Translations under genes and position numbers: made by a program | Assembly (NCBI RefSeq): GCF_001590905.1 | Contig: NZ_BCTT01000001.1 | Span: 62,001-126,000, forward strand | Length of the DNA: 64,000 nucleotides | Reading direction: 5' to 3' | Origin: Serratia grimesii NBRC 13537 | GTDB lineage: Bacteria; Pseudomonadota; Gammaproteobacteria; Enterobacterales; Enterobacteriaceae | The notes under the pieces: generated by a model | What the model saw: the letters and a program-made list of their open reading frames with translations, nothing else | What the model was told of the DNA's origin: nothing | Database searches by the model: none | Part shown: in pieces, positions 26,611-35,420 of the stretch | Numbering within the stretch: the stretch's first letter is position 1 | Layout of the letters: each line of letters starts with the position of its first letter

Positions 26611-26621
26611 GACACGACATC

Positions 26622-27902
26622 CTAATTGCTGGTTCCACGGAGCTTTTTAACCTGATCAGAAGTCACCGTAAGCGGGTGCCCACCGAAGCTTTGCACCAGA
26701 TATTCGGCCAGTTGTGCCACTTGTTCATTGCTTAATTGGTCAGCAAACGCGGGCATAAAGTAGTGGTCCTTGCCATTGTTGACTTCGGCTCCGTGCAAGA
26801 TGACCTGAAGCAGATTGTTGGCGTCTGTCGCGCCGACCACGCTGTTGCCGACCATGGACGGATAATAGCCGTCGGCGGTTCCTGCACCGTCTCTGCCATG
26901 ACAGCTGGCACAATTATTCAGGTAGATCTTGGCCCCCGGCATTACGTTTTGCTGTGTTGTTTGAACCTTGAAGGAGCGTGGTCTGCTCTGCTCATCGCTA
27001 ACGGCTTTTATGTCCTTCAAATACAATGCAATAGCAGATAGGTCTGCATCTTTCATTTTGCTGAAACTGTGTGTGACGGCTTCTGCCATAGAACCGGCCG
27101 CCTGGGCTTTAAACGGGACATTGCCTGTTTTTAGATATTGCACGACGTCTCGCTGCGACCAGTTACCGATGCCAGAGGCTTTGTCGCTGGTGATGTTAAA
27201 GGCTTCCCAGCCGCCAATTTTCGCACCGGATAGAAAACCATCCTGGCTTTCGTCATAAGCTTTTTCTTGCATACCCAGCCCACGTGGCGTGTGGCAAGAG
27301 CCACAGTGCGCCGCACCCTGCACCAAATAAGCACCACGGTTCCACTCTGTGCTTTTATCAGGTTTATAGTGATAAGCGCCTTTATCGAGAAACAGGGTGT
27401 TCCAGGCTATCAGTGGCCAGCGTATGGTAAGTGGCCATGGGAAATCGGGCGTTTTATTTGGTTGATTAACAGGTTCTACCCCATGCATAAAATAAGCATA
27501 CAGATTGGCAATGTCTTCATCGGTCAGTTTGGTATAAGACGGGAACGGCATGGCAGGATAGAGATTTGAACCGTCGGGTTTAATCCCCTCGCGCAACACC
27601 TTCTTAAAATCATTCAGTGAATACGTGCCAATACCGAAGGTTTTATCTGGGGTGATGTTGGTTGAGTAGATATTCCCCATCGGCAGAGGCATTGCCAGAC
27701 CTCCGCTAAATGGCTTGCCGCCGGAGGCCGTATGGCAAGCAACACAGTCAGAGGCAACGGCTAAATAACGGCCTTTTTCCTGTGGAGTATCATTGCCTGT
27801 ATCGACAATTTCAGCGTAACTCAATGAAGAGGATAAAGATATTACGGCGACGGTGACGCCGGCACAGATCTTTATGCCTAAATGAGTGTTTTTATTGCTC
27901 AT
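26622..27902 (-). CDS. Tri-haem cytochrome c subunit of the GMC dehydrogenase
   Basis: About 426 residues with a Sec signal peptide (ICAGVTVAVISLSSSLSYA). Three haem motifs are visible: CVACHT, CGSCHT and CASCHG, each in a cytochrome c domain with PAMPFPSY-like methionine ligands. It carries electrons from the FAD subunit to ubiquinone. It is first in the operon, so the order is cytochrome, small, large. The ATG at 27900-27902 is eight bases after GGA; another in-frame ATG lies two codons upstream. Confidence 0.88.
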   Translation of the reverse strand: MSNKNTHLGIKICAGVTVAVISLSSSLSYAEIVDTGNDTPQEKGRYLAVASDCVACHTASGGKPFSGGLAMPLPMGNIYSTNITPDKTFGIGTYSLNDFKKVLREGIKPDGSNLYPAMPFPSYTKLTDEDIANLYAYFMHGVEPVNQPNKTPDFPWPLTIRWPLIAWNTLFLDKGAYHYKPDKSTEWNRGAYLVQGAAHCGSCHTPRGLGMQEKAYDESQDGFLSGAKIGGWEAFNITSDKASGIGNWSQRDVVQYLKTGNVPFKAQAAGSMAEAVTHSFSKMKDADLSAIALYLKDIKAVSDEQSRPRSFKVQTTQQNVMPGAKIYLNNCASCHGRDGAGTADGYYPSMVGNSVVGATDANNLLQVILHGAEVNNGKDHYFMPAFADQLSNEQVAQLAEYLVQSFGGHPLTVTSDQVKKLRGTSN

Positions 27903-27941
27903 TTTCATATTCCAAACCAACAAGTTGATATAAGTGGCTTA

Positions 27942-27970
27942 ACTAAACCACAATACTGTAACGGTTTAGT
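27942..27970. promoter_or_regulatory. Inverted repeat upstream of GMC dehydrogenase operon
   Basis: ACTAAACC and GGTTTAGT are perfect eight-base arms 13 bases apart, 40 to 68 bases upstream of the first gene. The position fits a transcription factor operator overlapping the promoter. The binder is unknown. Confidence 0.5.
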
Positions 27971-28096
27971 ATTAACTGTATTGATTTGTCGTTACGACTG
28001 TCAACGCTTACTTCTGGCGTGCCGCATTAATTGTTAATTCTTTGTGGGTTATATCGAGGGGCCAAAAATTCACATGGGGAATTGTTGATGTTTGGG

Positions 28097-28121
28097 CAAG
28101 CGCCTTACAGGAAGGCGCTTG
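28097..28121. terminator. Hairpin at the 3' end of the DMT transporter gene
   Basis: CAAGCGCCTT and AAGGCGCTTG are perfect ten-base arms around ACAGG, five bases past the stop of the leftward transporter gene. There is no strong T-tract. Confidence 0.55.
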
Positions 28122-28125
28122 ATAC

Positions 28126-29031
28126 TTAAACGGTCCTATGACGCCATAACGCACTCAACATGCTGGGTTTGGCGAACATTACCAGATTACCCAGCAGTAT
28201 CAGGCACAGACCAACCACCGCATTCAGGTGCCATTGATACCCCTCGTAGAGTGTTGAAATGCTCAACGCGACCAGCGGGAACAACAGTGTACTGTAGGCT
28301 GCTGCTCCGGCACCAATACGGCCCAGCAGACTGAAGTAGGCTGCAAAGGCAATCACTGAGCCAAAAATTGCCAGATACAGCAATGAGCCGATATAGCGAG
28401 TGTTGAATTCAATCTGGAACGATGCTCCCTGAGACAGGGCGATCAATGCCATCAGAACTGCGCCGTAGCTCATCGCATAGGTATTGGTGGAGAGAATATC
28501 CAGCCCGCGCCGCTGGTGGCGAGCACTGATCATATTCCCCAGAGAAAAACCGTAGGTACCGAGTGCGCTCAGCCCAATGCCTTTCAACAGCTCTGGTGCC
28601 ATTTGCGTGGCTGCCAGATCTTGCCAGAACAGGGCGACGATGCCGGTTAAGCCCAGGACTGCCGCCGGTAACAGGTTTGGGCTAGGGCGTTGGCGAAAGA
28701 AAATCATGCCGTTAACGGCATTGAACAGGACTGCCATTGAAAAAATCACCGATTCCAAACCACTGCTGATATAGGCTGCAGCATGGTAGAAGCAGTAAAA
28801 ATTAAACCCGAACACGCAGCAGCCTTGCAGGATGCAAAACAAATGGTCTCGTGGGGCAATACGGCGCAAGCGTCGCATGAATAACAGAATGACAAACATC
28901 GTTATGGCGGCGACCACAAAGCGATAACTGATGGAAACAGGAATGGCCACCGGCCCTGCCTGCTGTAAGGTAATGGCAATCCAGGTGGTACCCCAAATCA
29001 GTACCACGGCAAGGTACAACAGCGCGTTCAT
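28126..29031 (-). CDS. DMT-superfamily (EamA) exporter
   Basis: A 301-residue protein with about ten hydrophobic segments and two EamA repeats. It begins MNALLYLAVVLIWGTTWIA, the standard EamA opening, and has WGTTW and FGSVIAFAAYFSLLGRIGA in the second repeat. Members export amino acids or metabolites; the substrate is unknown. It is divergent from an AraC regulator, its likely controller. The first in-frame start lies 15 codons upstream and is unlikely. Confidence 0.86.
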   Translation of the reverse strand: MNALLYLAVVLIWGTTWIAITLQQAGPVAIPVSISYRFVVAAITMFVILLFMRRLRRIAPRDHLFCILQGCCVFGFNFYCFYHAAAYISSGLESVIFSMAVLFNAVNGMIFFRQRPSPNLLPAAVLGLTGIVALFWQDLAATQMAPELLKGIGLSALGTYGFSLGNMISARHQRRGLDILSTNTYAMSYGAVLMALIALSQGASFQIEFNTRYIGSLLYLAIFGSVIAFAAYFSLLGRIGAGAAAYSTLLFPLVALSISTLYEGYQWHLNAVVGLCLILLGNLVMFAKPSMLSALWRHRTV

Positions 29032-29209
29032 AATAGACTCCGACAAAATAGACCGGGTCAGTATCCGTCGTGGCACGTTATCGCGCTTTCAGCGCATTGC
29101 GCGCAATTGCATATTCTTGCGCTTTTTTTGGCAAAAGCGTGGGCCAGCGTCTGGTGTGGCACGGCACCACTCACTACACTGGAAACATTGAAGAAAGCGG
29201 GGTTAGGTG

Positions 29210-30079
29210 ATGTCCAGGTACAAAGCGTTTGAAACACTGCGGGAACATAACGCGCGGTTGCACAACAGTGTGCAACTGGGGTCCGGTGTGGAAATTGCGG
29301 CCTGGTCCAACTGTAACGATCGCATTACTCAGGAAAGTGCCGATCACCACACTTTGAGTCTGTATGTTGCAGATGGGTATGAGTGTTATCAGAAAGTGCC
29401 CGGTGGTTGGAAAAATGGCGGAGGGCCAGACCGCTTCTGTATTATGCCGCGCCAGTACGAGTCCACCTGGGATGTGCGCAGCGATTTATCTTTCGTACAC
29501 CTTTACTGCACCGATCAGCACCTGCGTCAGGTGGTGGAGCAAACCTGGGATCGTAGCCCAGCCACGATTAATCTCGATCAGCGTGCGTTTGGTGAAGATC
29601 CAAAGATTACGCTGCTGTTCCGCCAGTTTCTTCTCAACTGCAACTGGCAGGAGAATGCCAATCAGCTGGTGCTCAGCAGCGCGACAACCCTCTTGATGTC
29701 GCATTTGGTGCAGCGCTACAGCCAACTGCACTGGACGTTGCCGCAGGTGCGAGGTGGGTTGGCACCTGCCGTCGCCAAGCGGGTGAAAGCGTATATTGAG
29801 CAACATCTTGACCAACCGTTGCTGTTGGCCGATTTGGCGGCGGAGGCCGGGCTGAGTGAATTCCACTTCGCCCGTATGTTTAAACATGATACTGGTTTGG
29901 CGCCGCACCAGTTCGTGATGCGTGCGCGGCTGCAACAGGCAGAAAGGTTGCTGTGCCACAGCGTACTGTCACTGACGCAGATTGCGTTGGAGTGCGGTTT
30001 TAGTTCGTCCAGCCACTTCAGCAATCGCTTCAAAGCGGCCTACGGATTTTCCCCAACACAAATGCGCCGGGGGCGTTGA
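29210..30079 (+). CDS. AraC-family transcriptional regulator
   Basis: A 289-residue protein. The C-terminal two-helix-turn-helix domain (about 185-285) reads LLADLAAEAGLSEFHFARMFK and LTQIALECGFSSSSHFSNRFK. The N-terminal half is a poorly conserved sensor region. It is divergent from the EamA exporter and followed at 20 bases by a VOC protein gene, so the three probably form one response unit. An adjacent GTG start at 29207 is equally possible. Confidence 0.86.
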   Translation: MSRYKAFETLREHNARLHNSVQLGSGVEIAAWSNCNDRITQESADHHTLSLYVADGYECYQKVPGGWKNGGGPDRFCIMPRQYESTWDVRSDLSFVHLYCTDQHLRQVVEQTWDRSPATINLDQRAFGEDPKITLLFRQFLLNCNWQENANQLVLSSATTLLMSHLVQRYSQLHWTLPQVRGGLAPAVAKRVKAYIEQHLDQPLLLADLAAEAGLSEFHFARMFKHDTGLAPHQFVMRARLQQAERLLCHSVLSLTQIALECGFSSSSHFSNRFKAAYGFSPTQMRRGR

Positions 30080-30099
30080 TACCCCCAACAGGAGAGAAC

Positions 30100-30537
30100 A
30101 TGGAACAGCAGTTCGCAGGACTGGGTGTGTTATTTATCGCTGGATTCGGGCCTATTACTCAGCAGACGGATAGCAGCAAAGCATTGTATGTTGAAGCACT
30201 GGGATTGCCCCTTAAACCAATGGAAGGCAATGCCGACTATCTGTTAACCGAACATGGTGCACTGGCAGGGGTGAAACACTTTGCGCTTTGGCCGCTGGCG
30301 CAAGCTGCACAATCGTGTTTCGGCAATGATCAATGGCCGGCAGACTTGCCGGTGCCACAGGCCTGGATGGAGTTTGATGTTGCCGATATGGCGGTGGCGA
30401 CGCAAGGGCTGAAAGATCGCGGCTATCGCCTGTTGGTTGCCAACCGTGAAGAGCCGTGGGGCCAACGTGTGACCCGTTTACTCAGCCCGGAAGGCTTGTT
30501 GATCGGCGTGACTTATACTCCTTGGTTGCGGGATTAA
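30100..30537 (+). CDS. VOC (glyoxalase/bleomycin resistance) family protein
   Basis: A 145-residue protein with two beta-alpha-beta repeats of the VOC fold, including SSKALYVEALGLPL and the C-terminal EEPWGQRVTRLLSPEGLLIGVTY ending. Metal ligands are not fully conserved by eye. It may bind or modify a small toxic compound. The AGGAGAGAAC ribosome site precedes the ATG. It is probably cotranscribed with the AraC gene. Confidence 0.82.
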   Translation: MEQQFAGLGVLFIAGFGPITQQTDSSKALYVEALGLPLKPMEGNADYLLTEHGALAGVKHFALWPLAQAAQSCFGNDQWPADLPVPQAWMEFDVADMAVATQGLKDRGYRLLVANREEPWGQRVTRLLSPEGLLIGVTYTPWLRD

Positions 30538-30854
30538 TCGCTGCTTATTACATTCCCTTTCCGCTGGAGAGGGATATTTTCTTTTTAAGAACACTTTATT
30601 ATTAGCTTATAAAAAAACGAATTTAAACACTTCCTATATCCGAACTATATCCCCAATTAACGAAAGTAACTCCTGTTATTAAGATAAAATCAACACTCAT
30701 GGATCGTTATTTCCTGTTCATTGAAGCCAAATTAACGTAGCAAGTTAATGGTTACTTTTATCTCAAAATGAAATAGAGACAATTCTTATATTTCCTCTTC
30801 TATACTGAAACAATAATGATTCTTGTTTTCAACCATAAAAGGGAAGAGGGAACG
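30538..30854. other. AT-rich intergenic region with terminator
   Basis: The first 50 bases hold an intrinsic-terminator-like element (TCCCT 30554-30558, AGGGA 30570-30574, then a T-rich tract to 30586). The rest, up to the next start, is very AT-rich. I see no further gene. Confidence 0.5.
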
Positions 30855-31304
30855 ATGAGAAAATTACGGATGGCAGGGATTGCAGCAGTAATATCCTTGG
30901 GGATGACAATGATATTACCGGTGGCAATGGCGGGAAATATCACCACATCTAATAAGGATGCTAGGGTGCAAAAGAATAATTCGAACTTTATTGCCGTGGG
31001 GAAAATCGTACAGGTCACTTTCGGTGAGTTTGCCTTCACGTTGGACTTTACTGATGACAAAACCATGACCTTTACTGGCATCGGAGCCGCATCTCAGGGG
31101 GTGACCGACACCGTGCAGTATACGGCGGTCGAGATACGCCCACGGGTGTATATGGTGTACTGGAGCGAGCCTAAGTCTGGCGATAATGTCACCCATGTTG
31201 AAGATTTCGAGCGTGGTGAGGTCTACACCAACATTGCCAGTAAAGACGGTACATTTACCCATTTGAAAGGGCAGTTAAAGATTGTGGGTCATTCAGGAAA
31301 ATAA
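30855..31304 (+). CDS. Exported MoaF-like (lipocalin-type) protein
   Basis: A 149-residue protein with a signal peptide (MRKLRMAGIAAVISLGMTM...VAMAGN). The mature part carries LDFTDDKTMTF, AVEIRPRVYMVYWSEP and a THVEDFERGEVYTNIA segment, which resemble the MoaF C-terminal barrel. The function of MoaF-like proteins is unknown; binding of a small ligand is plausible. A GGAAGAGGGAACG ribosome region precedes the ATG. It is eleven bases from the next gene, forming a two-gene operon. Confidence 0.7.
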   Translation: MRKLRMAGIAAVISLGMTMILPVAMAGNITTSNKDARVQKNNSNFIAVGKIVQVTFGEFAFTLDFTDDKTMTFTGIGAASQGVTDTVQYTAVEIRPRVYMVYWSEPKSGDNVTHVEDFERGEVYTNIASKDGTFTHLKGQLKIVGHSGK

Positions 31305-31314
31305 AGGAGCAGTA

Positions 31315-31803
31315 ATGAAAAAGGCATTTATTCCGTTACTTATCGTCGGCAGTATGCTGGCCAGTTATCCTGTTCTTGCCGTTGAAAACAATGCGCCACA
31401 AAAGCGAACTGGGAAAAATCATCTGCACAGCCAGAAGAAATTAAAGGTCGTTGAAGATCTGTATGCCGGTTTCTTTAATCAGCATGACATCAGCGTGGCA
31501 CAACGGTTGATTGTAGAAAACTACAAACAGCATAATCCGTTTGTCGGCGACGGTATTAAACCGTTCCTGGACTTCTTCAGCCAAAATTTTAAAGATAACC
31601 CGCAGTTCAGTGCAAAAATATACCGCAGTGCGGTCAGCGGTGATTTGGTTTTCGTCCACGTGTTGTATAAAAACAACCCGCAGGATCGTGGGACTGCCAG
31701 CGTAGATATTTATCGTGTAAATGATCAGGGAAAAATTACCGAGCATTGGGACGTCAATCAGGAAGTGCCTGAAAAATCGGCTAACGACAATACCATGTTC
31801 TAG
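31315..31803 (+). CDS. Exported SnoaL/NTF2-like protein
   Basis: A 162-residue protein with a signal peptide (MKKAFIPLLIVGSMLASYPVLA) and a SnoaL-like NTF2 fold: VVEDLYAGFFNQHD, YKQHNPFVGDGIKPFLDFF and KITEHWDVNQEVP. These folds bind small hydrophobic ligands or act as isomerases. Pairing with an exported MoaF-like barrel suggests a shared periplasmic task that I cannot name. Confidence 0.8.
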   Translation: MKKAFIPLLIVGSMLASYPVLAVENNAPQKRTGKNHLHSQKKLKVVEDLYAGFFNQHDISVAQRLIVENYKQHNPFVGDGIKPFLDFFSQNFKDNPQFSAKIYRSAVSGDLVFVHVLYKNNPQDRGTASVDIYRVNDQGKITEHWDVNQEVPEKSANDNTMF

Positions 31804-31809
31804 TGCAAC

Positions 31810-31829
31810 AGGGCCGCTGCTGCGGCCCT
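31810..31829. terminator. Bidirectional terminator hairpin
   Basis: AGGGCCGC and GCGGCCCT are perfect eight-base arms around TGCT, between two convergent genes (stops at 31803 and 31835). Confidence 0.6.
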
Positions 31830-31834
31830 ATTAA

Positions 31835-33031
31835 TCACGCCGGGTCACCCTCGACTTTTTTAAACTGACTGCGAACCTGCAGGCAGTTGATCAACACCAG
31901 CACTGCCGTTACGGCGAATACCCAGCGGAAACCCATCAGTGCCGAAACACCTGAACCTATCAGCGGGCCGACCACATTACCCAGGTACATAAATGACTGG
32001 TTATAACCAAAGATACGGCCAGTGACTTGATCGGACGAATACTTCAGCAGCAGTGTCTGTACGGCAGGCATCAAGGCACCATCAGCAAACCCCAGCATAA
32101 ACCTTAAGATCCCCAGTTGGAGTGGCGTTTCTACCCAGGCCATGATCGCGAACAACACCGTTGTTAACCCCAGCGCTGCTAACAAAATACGTGAGGTGCC
32201 GATACGATCGCCCAGCCGGCCGAGGCGCGGAGCGGAAATCAAAGCCGCAATGCCGGGAACGGCGGCAATCATGCCGCTAATGAAAGCAATGTTGCTGCTA
32301 TCACCGGATAATTCCTTGATAAAAAGTGTCAGGATTGGGCTAATGGACGAGTTGGCTAATTGGATCATCAGCGTGCTGACAAACAGCGTAACGATCAGCG
32401 TTGGATAGGGCAGCGACTGGAATACCGCCTTGCCGCTCAGCCGATCGGCTTTTTTGACTTCGATGCGATGTTCTTTTATCAGGAACAGGGTAATCAGGAA
32501 ACTGACAAACATCAGCCCGGCAGTGACAAAAAACACCACGCGTAAGCCCAGATGGTCGGCCATTAGGCCCCCTAATAGTGGGCCAACGATCACCCCGGTC
32601 ACCGGGCCGGTAGATAAGGTGCCTAAAGCCCAGCCGCTTTTATCACGTGGCACCTGCGAGGCGACCAATGCCATTGCGTTGGGGATATAGCCGGAGGTTA
32701 GGCCCATTAACGCCCGTAATGCAAAGAGTTGATAAACATTAGTGACCAAGCCTTGCAGCGCAATCACGATCGCCATACCCAGGGACGCACGCAGCAACAT
32801 CAGTTTACGGCCTTTGCGGTCCGCCAGGCTGCCCCACAGCGGCGATACCAATGCAGATACTAAAAAAGTGCCACTGAATACCAGACCGGACCAAATACTC
32901 AGAGATTGATGGCCGCTAATACCGAGCTGTTCGACATACAGCGGGAGAAAAGGGAGGATTTGGCTCATTGCCAGCCCGGTAAAGAAACAACCGAGCCAGA
33001 CCGAAATCAGATTGAGTTTCCACGCTTCCAT
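31835..33031 (-). CDS. mdtG: Multidrug efflux MFS transporter MdtG
   Basis: A 398-residue twelve-helix MFS protein. The N terminus ([20 protein letters not shown] and [12 protein letters not shown]), the motif A block [14 protein letters not shown] and [19 protein letters not shown] match E. coli MdtG (YceE), which confers fosfomycin and deoxycholate resistance. It is monocistronic. Regulation in E. coli is by MarA/SoxS/Rob; no box was identified here. Confidence 0.88.
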   Translation of the reverse strand: MEAWKLNLISVWLGCFFTGLAMSQILPFLPLYVEQLGISGHQSLSIWSGLVFSGTFLVSALVSPLWGSLADRKGRKLMLLRASLGMAIVIALQGLVTNVYQLFALRALMGLTSGYIPNAMALVASQVPRDKSGWALGTLSTGPVTGVIVGPLLGGLMADHLGLRVVFFVTAGLMFVSFLITLFLIKEHRIEVKKADRLSGKAVFQSLPYPTLIVTLFVSTLMIQLANSSISPILTLFIKELSGDSSNIAFISGMIAAVPGIAALISAPRLGRLGDRIGTSRILLAALGLTTVLFAIMAWVETPLQLGILRFMLGFADGALMPAVQTLLLKYSSDQVTGRIFGYNQSFMYLGNVVGPLIGSGVSALMGFRWVFAVTAVLVLINCLQVRSQFKKVEGDPA

Positions 33032-33127
33032 CAGCTTGTCGTACCACTTTGAATTAGGAGGGAATTATTGAGCAGAATAATAATAACACCAGTTATCAGA
33101 CCGTGCCGGGTGAAATAAGTGAGCAAA

Positions 33128-33150
33128 AGTAAAACCCGCCGGGCGGCGGG
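33128..33150 (-). terminator. Intrinsic terminator of the glucosylglycerate-type operon
   Basis: On the minus strand CCCGCC, loop GCCC, GGCGGG and then TTTTACTTTT follow the glycosyltransferase stop within six bases. It is a standard terminator. Confidence 0.8.
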
Positions 33151-33155
33151 GAGAT

Positions 33156-34370
33156 TTACGGCTGGTTATCTTGCTCTACGGCGTCGTAAAGTCGCTGCAA
33201 AATATCAGGGAAGGCGGACTGCACACGGTTCCAACTCGGTACAAAAGGCTTATCGCCGGGATTTTCGCTAAAGGCGTGGCCCGCCTGTGAAATCACGCGG
33301 GAAAACAGTTCGACCGCCGATTCTTCGCTGTGACGATCGAAGCTCAATCCATTCATTTTTGCATCATGTTCGAAGGCGTCGATCATATCCAGCGCAGTGC
33401 GATAATACGTGGCGCGCAGTACACGGAAAGAATCGCTGGTAATCGGCACACCCTGTATCGCCAATTTGCGATACAGCGCTTTGGTAATGTCATTCGCCAT
33501 ACGTTGTAGGCCAGTATGTGGATCATCCTCTGACATGGGTTGATGTTTGTGGTCGTAATGGTCGGCAATGTCCACCTGGCAGATGCGGTTGGTGGCAGTA
33601 TTGCGGTGGATTTCTGATAATACGCCGATCTCCAGACCCCAATCGCTGGGAATACGCAGGTTGTTGAGGATATGGGTGCGCATGGCGAATTCGCCGGAAA
33701 GCGGGTAACGATAGCTGCGCAGATAATCGAGAAAATCCGAGTTGCCGTAGACTTTTTGTAGCGATTTCAGCAATGGAAACACCAGCAGACGGCCCACACG
33801 GCCATTAAGCTTACCGCCAGCCACCCGGGCGTAATAGCCTTTGCAGAAATCGTAATGGAACTGCAGATTGGCTACGGGGTACAGCAAACGTGCCAACATG
33901 CGCCGATCGTAGGTGATGATGTCGCAATCATGCAGTGCTACGCAACTGCTACGACGCGATGCCAGGGTGTAGCCGACGCAGAACCATACATTGCGGCCTT
34001 TACCCGGTTCGTTGGGCGCCAGACCTTCAGCACTAAGCTGCTCGGCAATTGCCGTTAGACGCGGTCCGTCATTCCACAAAATGCGATGGCGTTGTGGCAG
34101 GCGCGAAAAGAAATTTTTGGCATGTAAAAACTGCTGATGGTTGGCACGATCCAGGCCAATCACGATCTCTTCCAGATAGGGCACTTGCGCCAGTATATCG
34201 ACAATCTTGTCCAGAGCAGGACCTTCAAGCTCGGAATAGAGCGAAGGTAAAATCAGCCCCATGGTGTTGCGCCCGGAAAATACCTGCAACTCGTATTCCA
34301 GCTCGGCCAATTCACGCTGGGCGAGGTTATGGAAGTTGGTGATGATGCCGTCTTGGTAAAATTCACTCAT
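33156..34370 (-). CDS. Glucosyl/mannosyl-3-phosphoglycerate synthase-like glycosyltransferase
   Basis: A 404-residue family 2/81-like glycosyltransferase. The nucleotide-sugar and metal site is ALHDCDIITYD, with a VWFCVGYTLAS segment before it and a WGLEIGVLSEI block after. This resembles GpgS-type enzymes that join a nucleotide sugar to 3-phosphoglycerate. The gene overlaps by eight bases with the phosphatase gene upstream (34363-34370), so the pair likely makes glucosylglycerate (or mannosylglycerate), a compatible solute reported in Erwinia/Dickeya under salt stress and low nitrogen. The sugar is inferred, not read. Confidence 0.75.
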   Translation of the reverse strand: MSEFYQDGIITNFHNLAQRELAELEYELQVFSGRNTMGLILPSLYSELEGPALDKIVDILAQVPYLEEIVIGLDRANHQQFLHAKNFFSRLPQRHRILWNDGPRLTAIAEQLSAEGLAPNEPGKGRNVWFCVGYTLASRRSSCVALHDCDIITYDRRMLARLLYPVANLQFHYDFCKGYYARVAGGKLNGRVGRLLVFPLLKSLQKVYGNSDFLDYLRSYRYPLSGEFAMRTHILNNLRIPSDWGLEIGVLSEIHRNTATNRICQVDIADHYDHKHQPMSEDDPHTGLQRMANDITKALYRKLAIQGVPITSDSFRVLRATYYRTALDMIDAFEHDAKMNGLSFDRHSEESAVELFSRVISQAGHAFSENPGDKPFVPSWNRVQSAFPDILQRLYDAVEQDNQP

Positions 34371-35193
34371 GGTGGGCACTCCCGTTTAGCAGAAAATAGT
34401 CCAACCCTTCGCGCCACCCGTGTGGGCCTTGTTGCCGTGTGCGGTACAGACGACCGGCGAAGTCGCCCGGCAAGTCGAGTGGTTTGGCTTGTTGGCCGCG
34501 AATCAATACCGCCAGATTGCTGGCGTACAGCAACGAGAGATCATTGGGGCCATCGCCCAGACTGAGGGTAATTAGTGGGAAACCTTGGCTTAATGGAAAG
34601 CGTGCTGCCAGCCAGCGAGCGGCATTGCCTTTGCTGATCTGTTTGCTCATTACGTGATAAAAGCGCCCGCCCTGAGTCAGGTGTAAATCATGCTGTTCCA
34701 GCAACCTGCGCAAGCATTCTAGCTGTTGGGCAGTGCCTTCCCAGCGCAAGGGTTCGGAGCCCGTACGCTGTCGTGCCTGATGTGCTTGCGCCAGTGTCAA
34801 TCCAGTCCATTGCGCTACCGTCGCGTCATCCACGTCAGCAAACCCCAGAAAGGCAAACCCCGTCTGGCGGCGCAGTTCGTGCAATGTTGTCGTCAGGTGG
34901 GTGTAATCCATACCCAGGGTTTTCGACGGGTAGTCGGGATCATTGTGCCAGCCTTCGGGGAAAACAATCTGCGCGCCGTTTTCAGCGATAAAGGGCCAGT
35001 GACTCAGCCCCAGTTGCTGTTGCAACGTGCAGACTTCGGCCGCGGTTTTACTGGTGGTAATGATCAGTGGTGTCTGAGCTCGTGCCAGACGATCAAGCCA
35101 GGGTTGTGCCGGTTGCCAACGGTAGCTGTGATGGTCCAGCAGTGAGCCGTCCAGATCGGTAAAAATTAACAGGTTGGGACTCAGCTTTAGCAT
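34363..35193 (-). CDS. yedP: Mannosyl/glucosyl-3-phosphoglycerate phosphatase-type HAD hydrolase
   Basis: A 276-residue Cof/MpgP-type HAD protein. The nucleophile motif is FTDLDGSLLDHHSY near residue 10, the threonine is in LIITTSKTAAE and the acidic motif is LGDGPNDLSLLY. It should remove phosphate from glycosyl-3-phosphoglycerate to give the free solute. The E. coli homologue is YedP, which stands alone; here it is the first gene of an operon with its matching synthase. GGAGATGAA precedes the ATG. Confidence 0.82.
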   Translation of the reverse strand: MLKLSPNLLIFTDLDGSLLDHHSYRWQPAQPWLDRLARAQTPLIITTSKTAAEVCTLQQQLGLSHWPFIAENGAQIVFPEGWHNDPDYPSKTLGMDYTHLTTTLHELRRQTGFAFLGFADVDDATVAQWTGLTLAQAHQARQRTGSEPLRWEGTAQQLECLRRLLEQHDLHLTQGGRFYHVMSKQISKGNAARWLAARFPLSQGFPLITLSLGDGPNDLSLLYASNLAVLIRGQQAKPLDLPGDFAGRLYRTRQQGPHGWREGLDYFLLNGSAHHE

Positions 35194-35297
35194 TTCATCT
35201 CCATTCTATCGTGCACAATTCACTGATAAATAGGCGGATTACTTTGTTATTAACCGGGAAGTCGACAGCGATATCTTCGCCGTAAGGACCCTGGAAT

Positions 35298-35313
35298 TGT
35301 GATGCGAGTCACA
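35298..35313. promoter_or_regulatory. Perfect CRP core between yedP-like and GNAT genes
   Basis: TGTGATGCGAGTCACA is a perfect TGTGA-N6-TCACA core. It lies 105 bases from the yedP-like start on the left and 108 from the acetyltransferase start on the right, so either or both could be controlled by cAMP-CRP. Confidence 0.65.
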
Positions 35314-35420
35314 GTTAACCCTAACGGCTTCTCACCGGTGGTGCAAGTTTGCCGATTGCCGGCGGTTATGCTGTCATGGTGCTATAGCAAGGAAACAACG
35401 TTGATCAGGAGATGCGGGGC

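Noticed and set aside
35273-35290. Sigma-54 promoter for the yedP-like operon (minus strand)
   Set aside because: GG and GC are ten bases apart but the -24 and -12 flanks match poorly.
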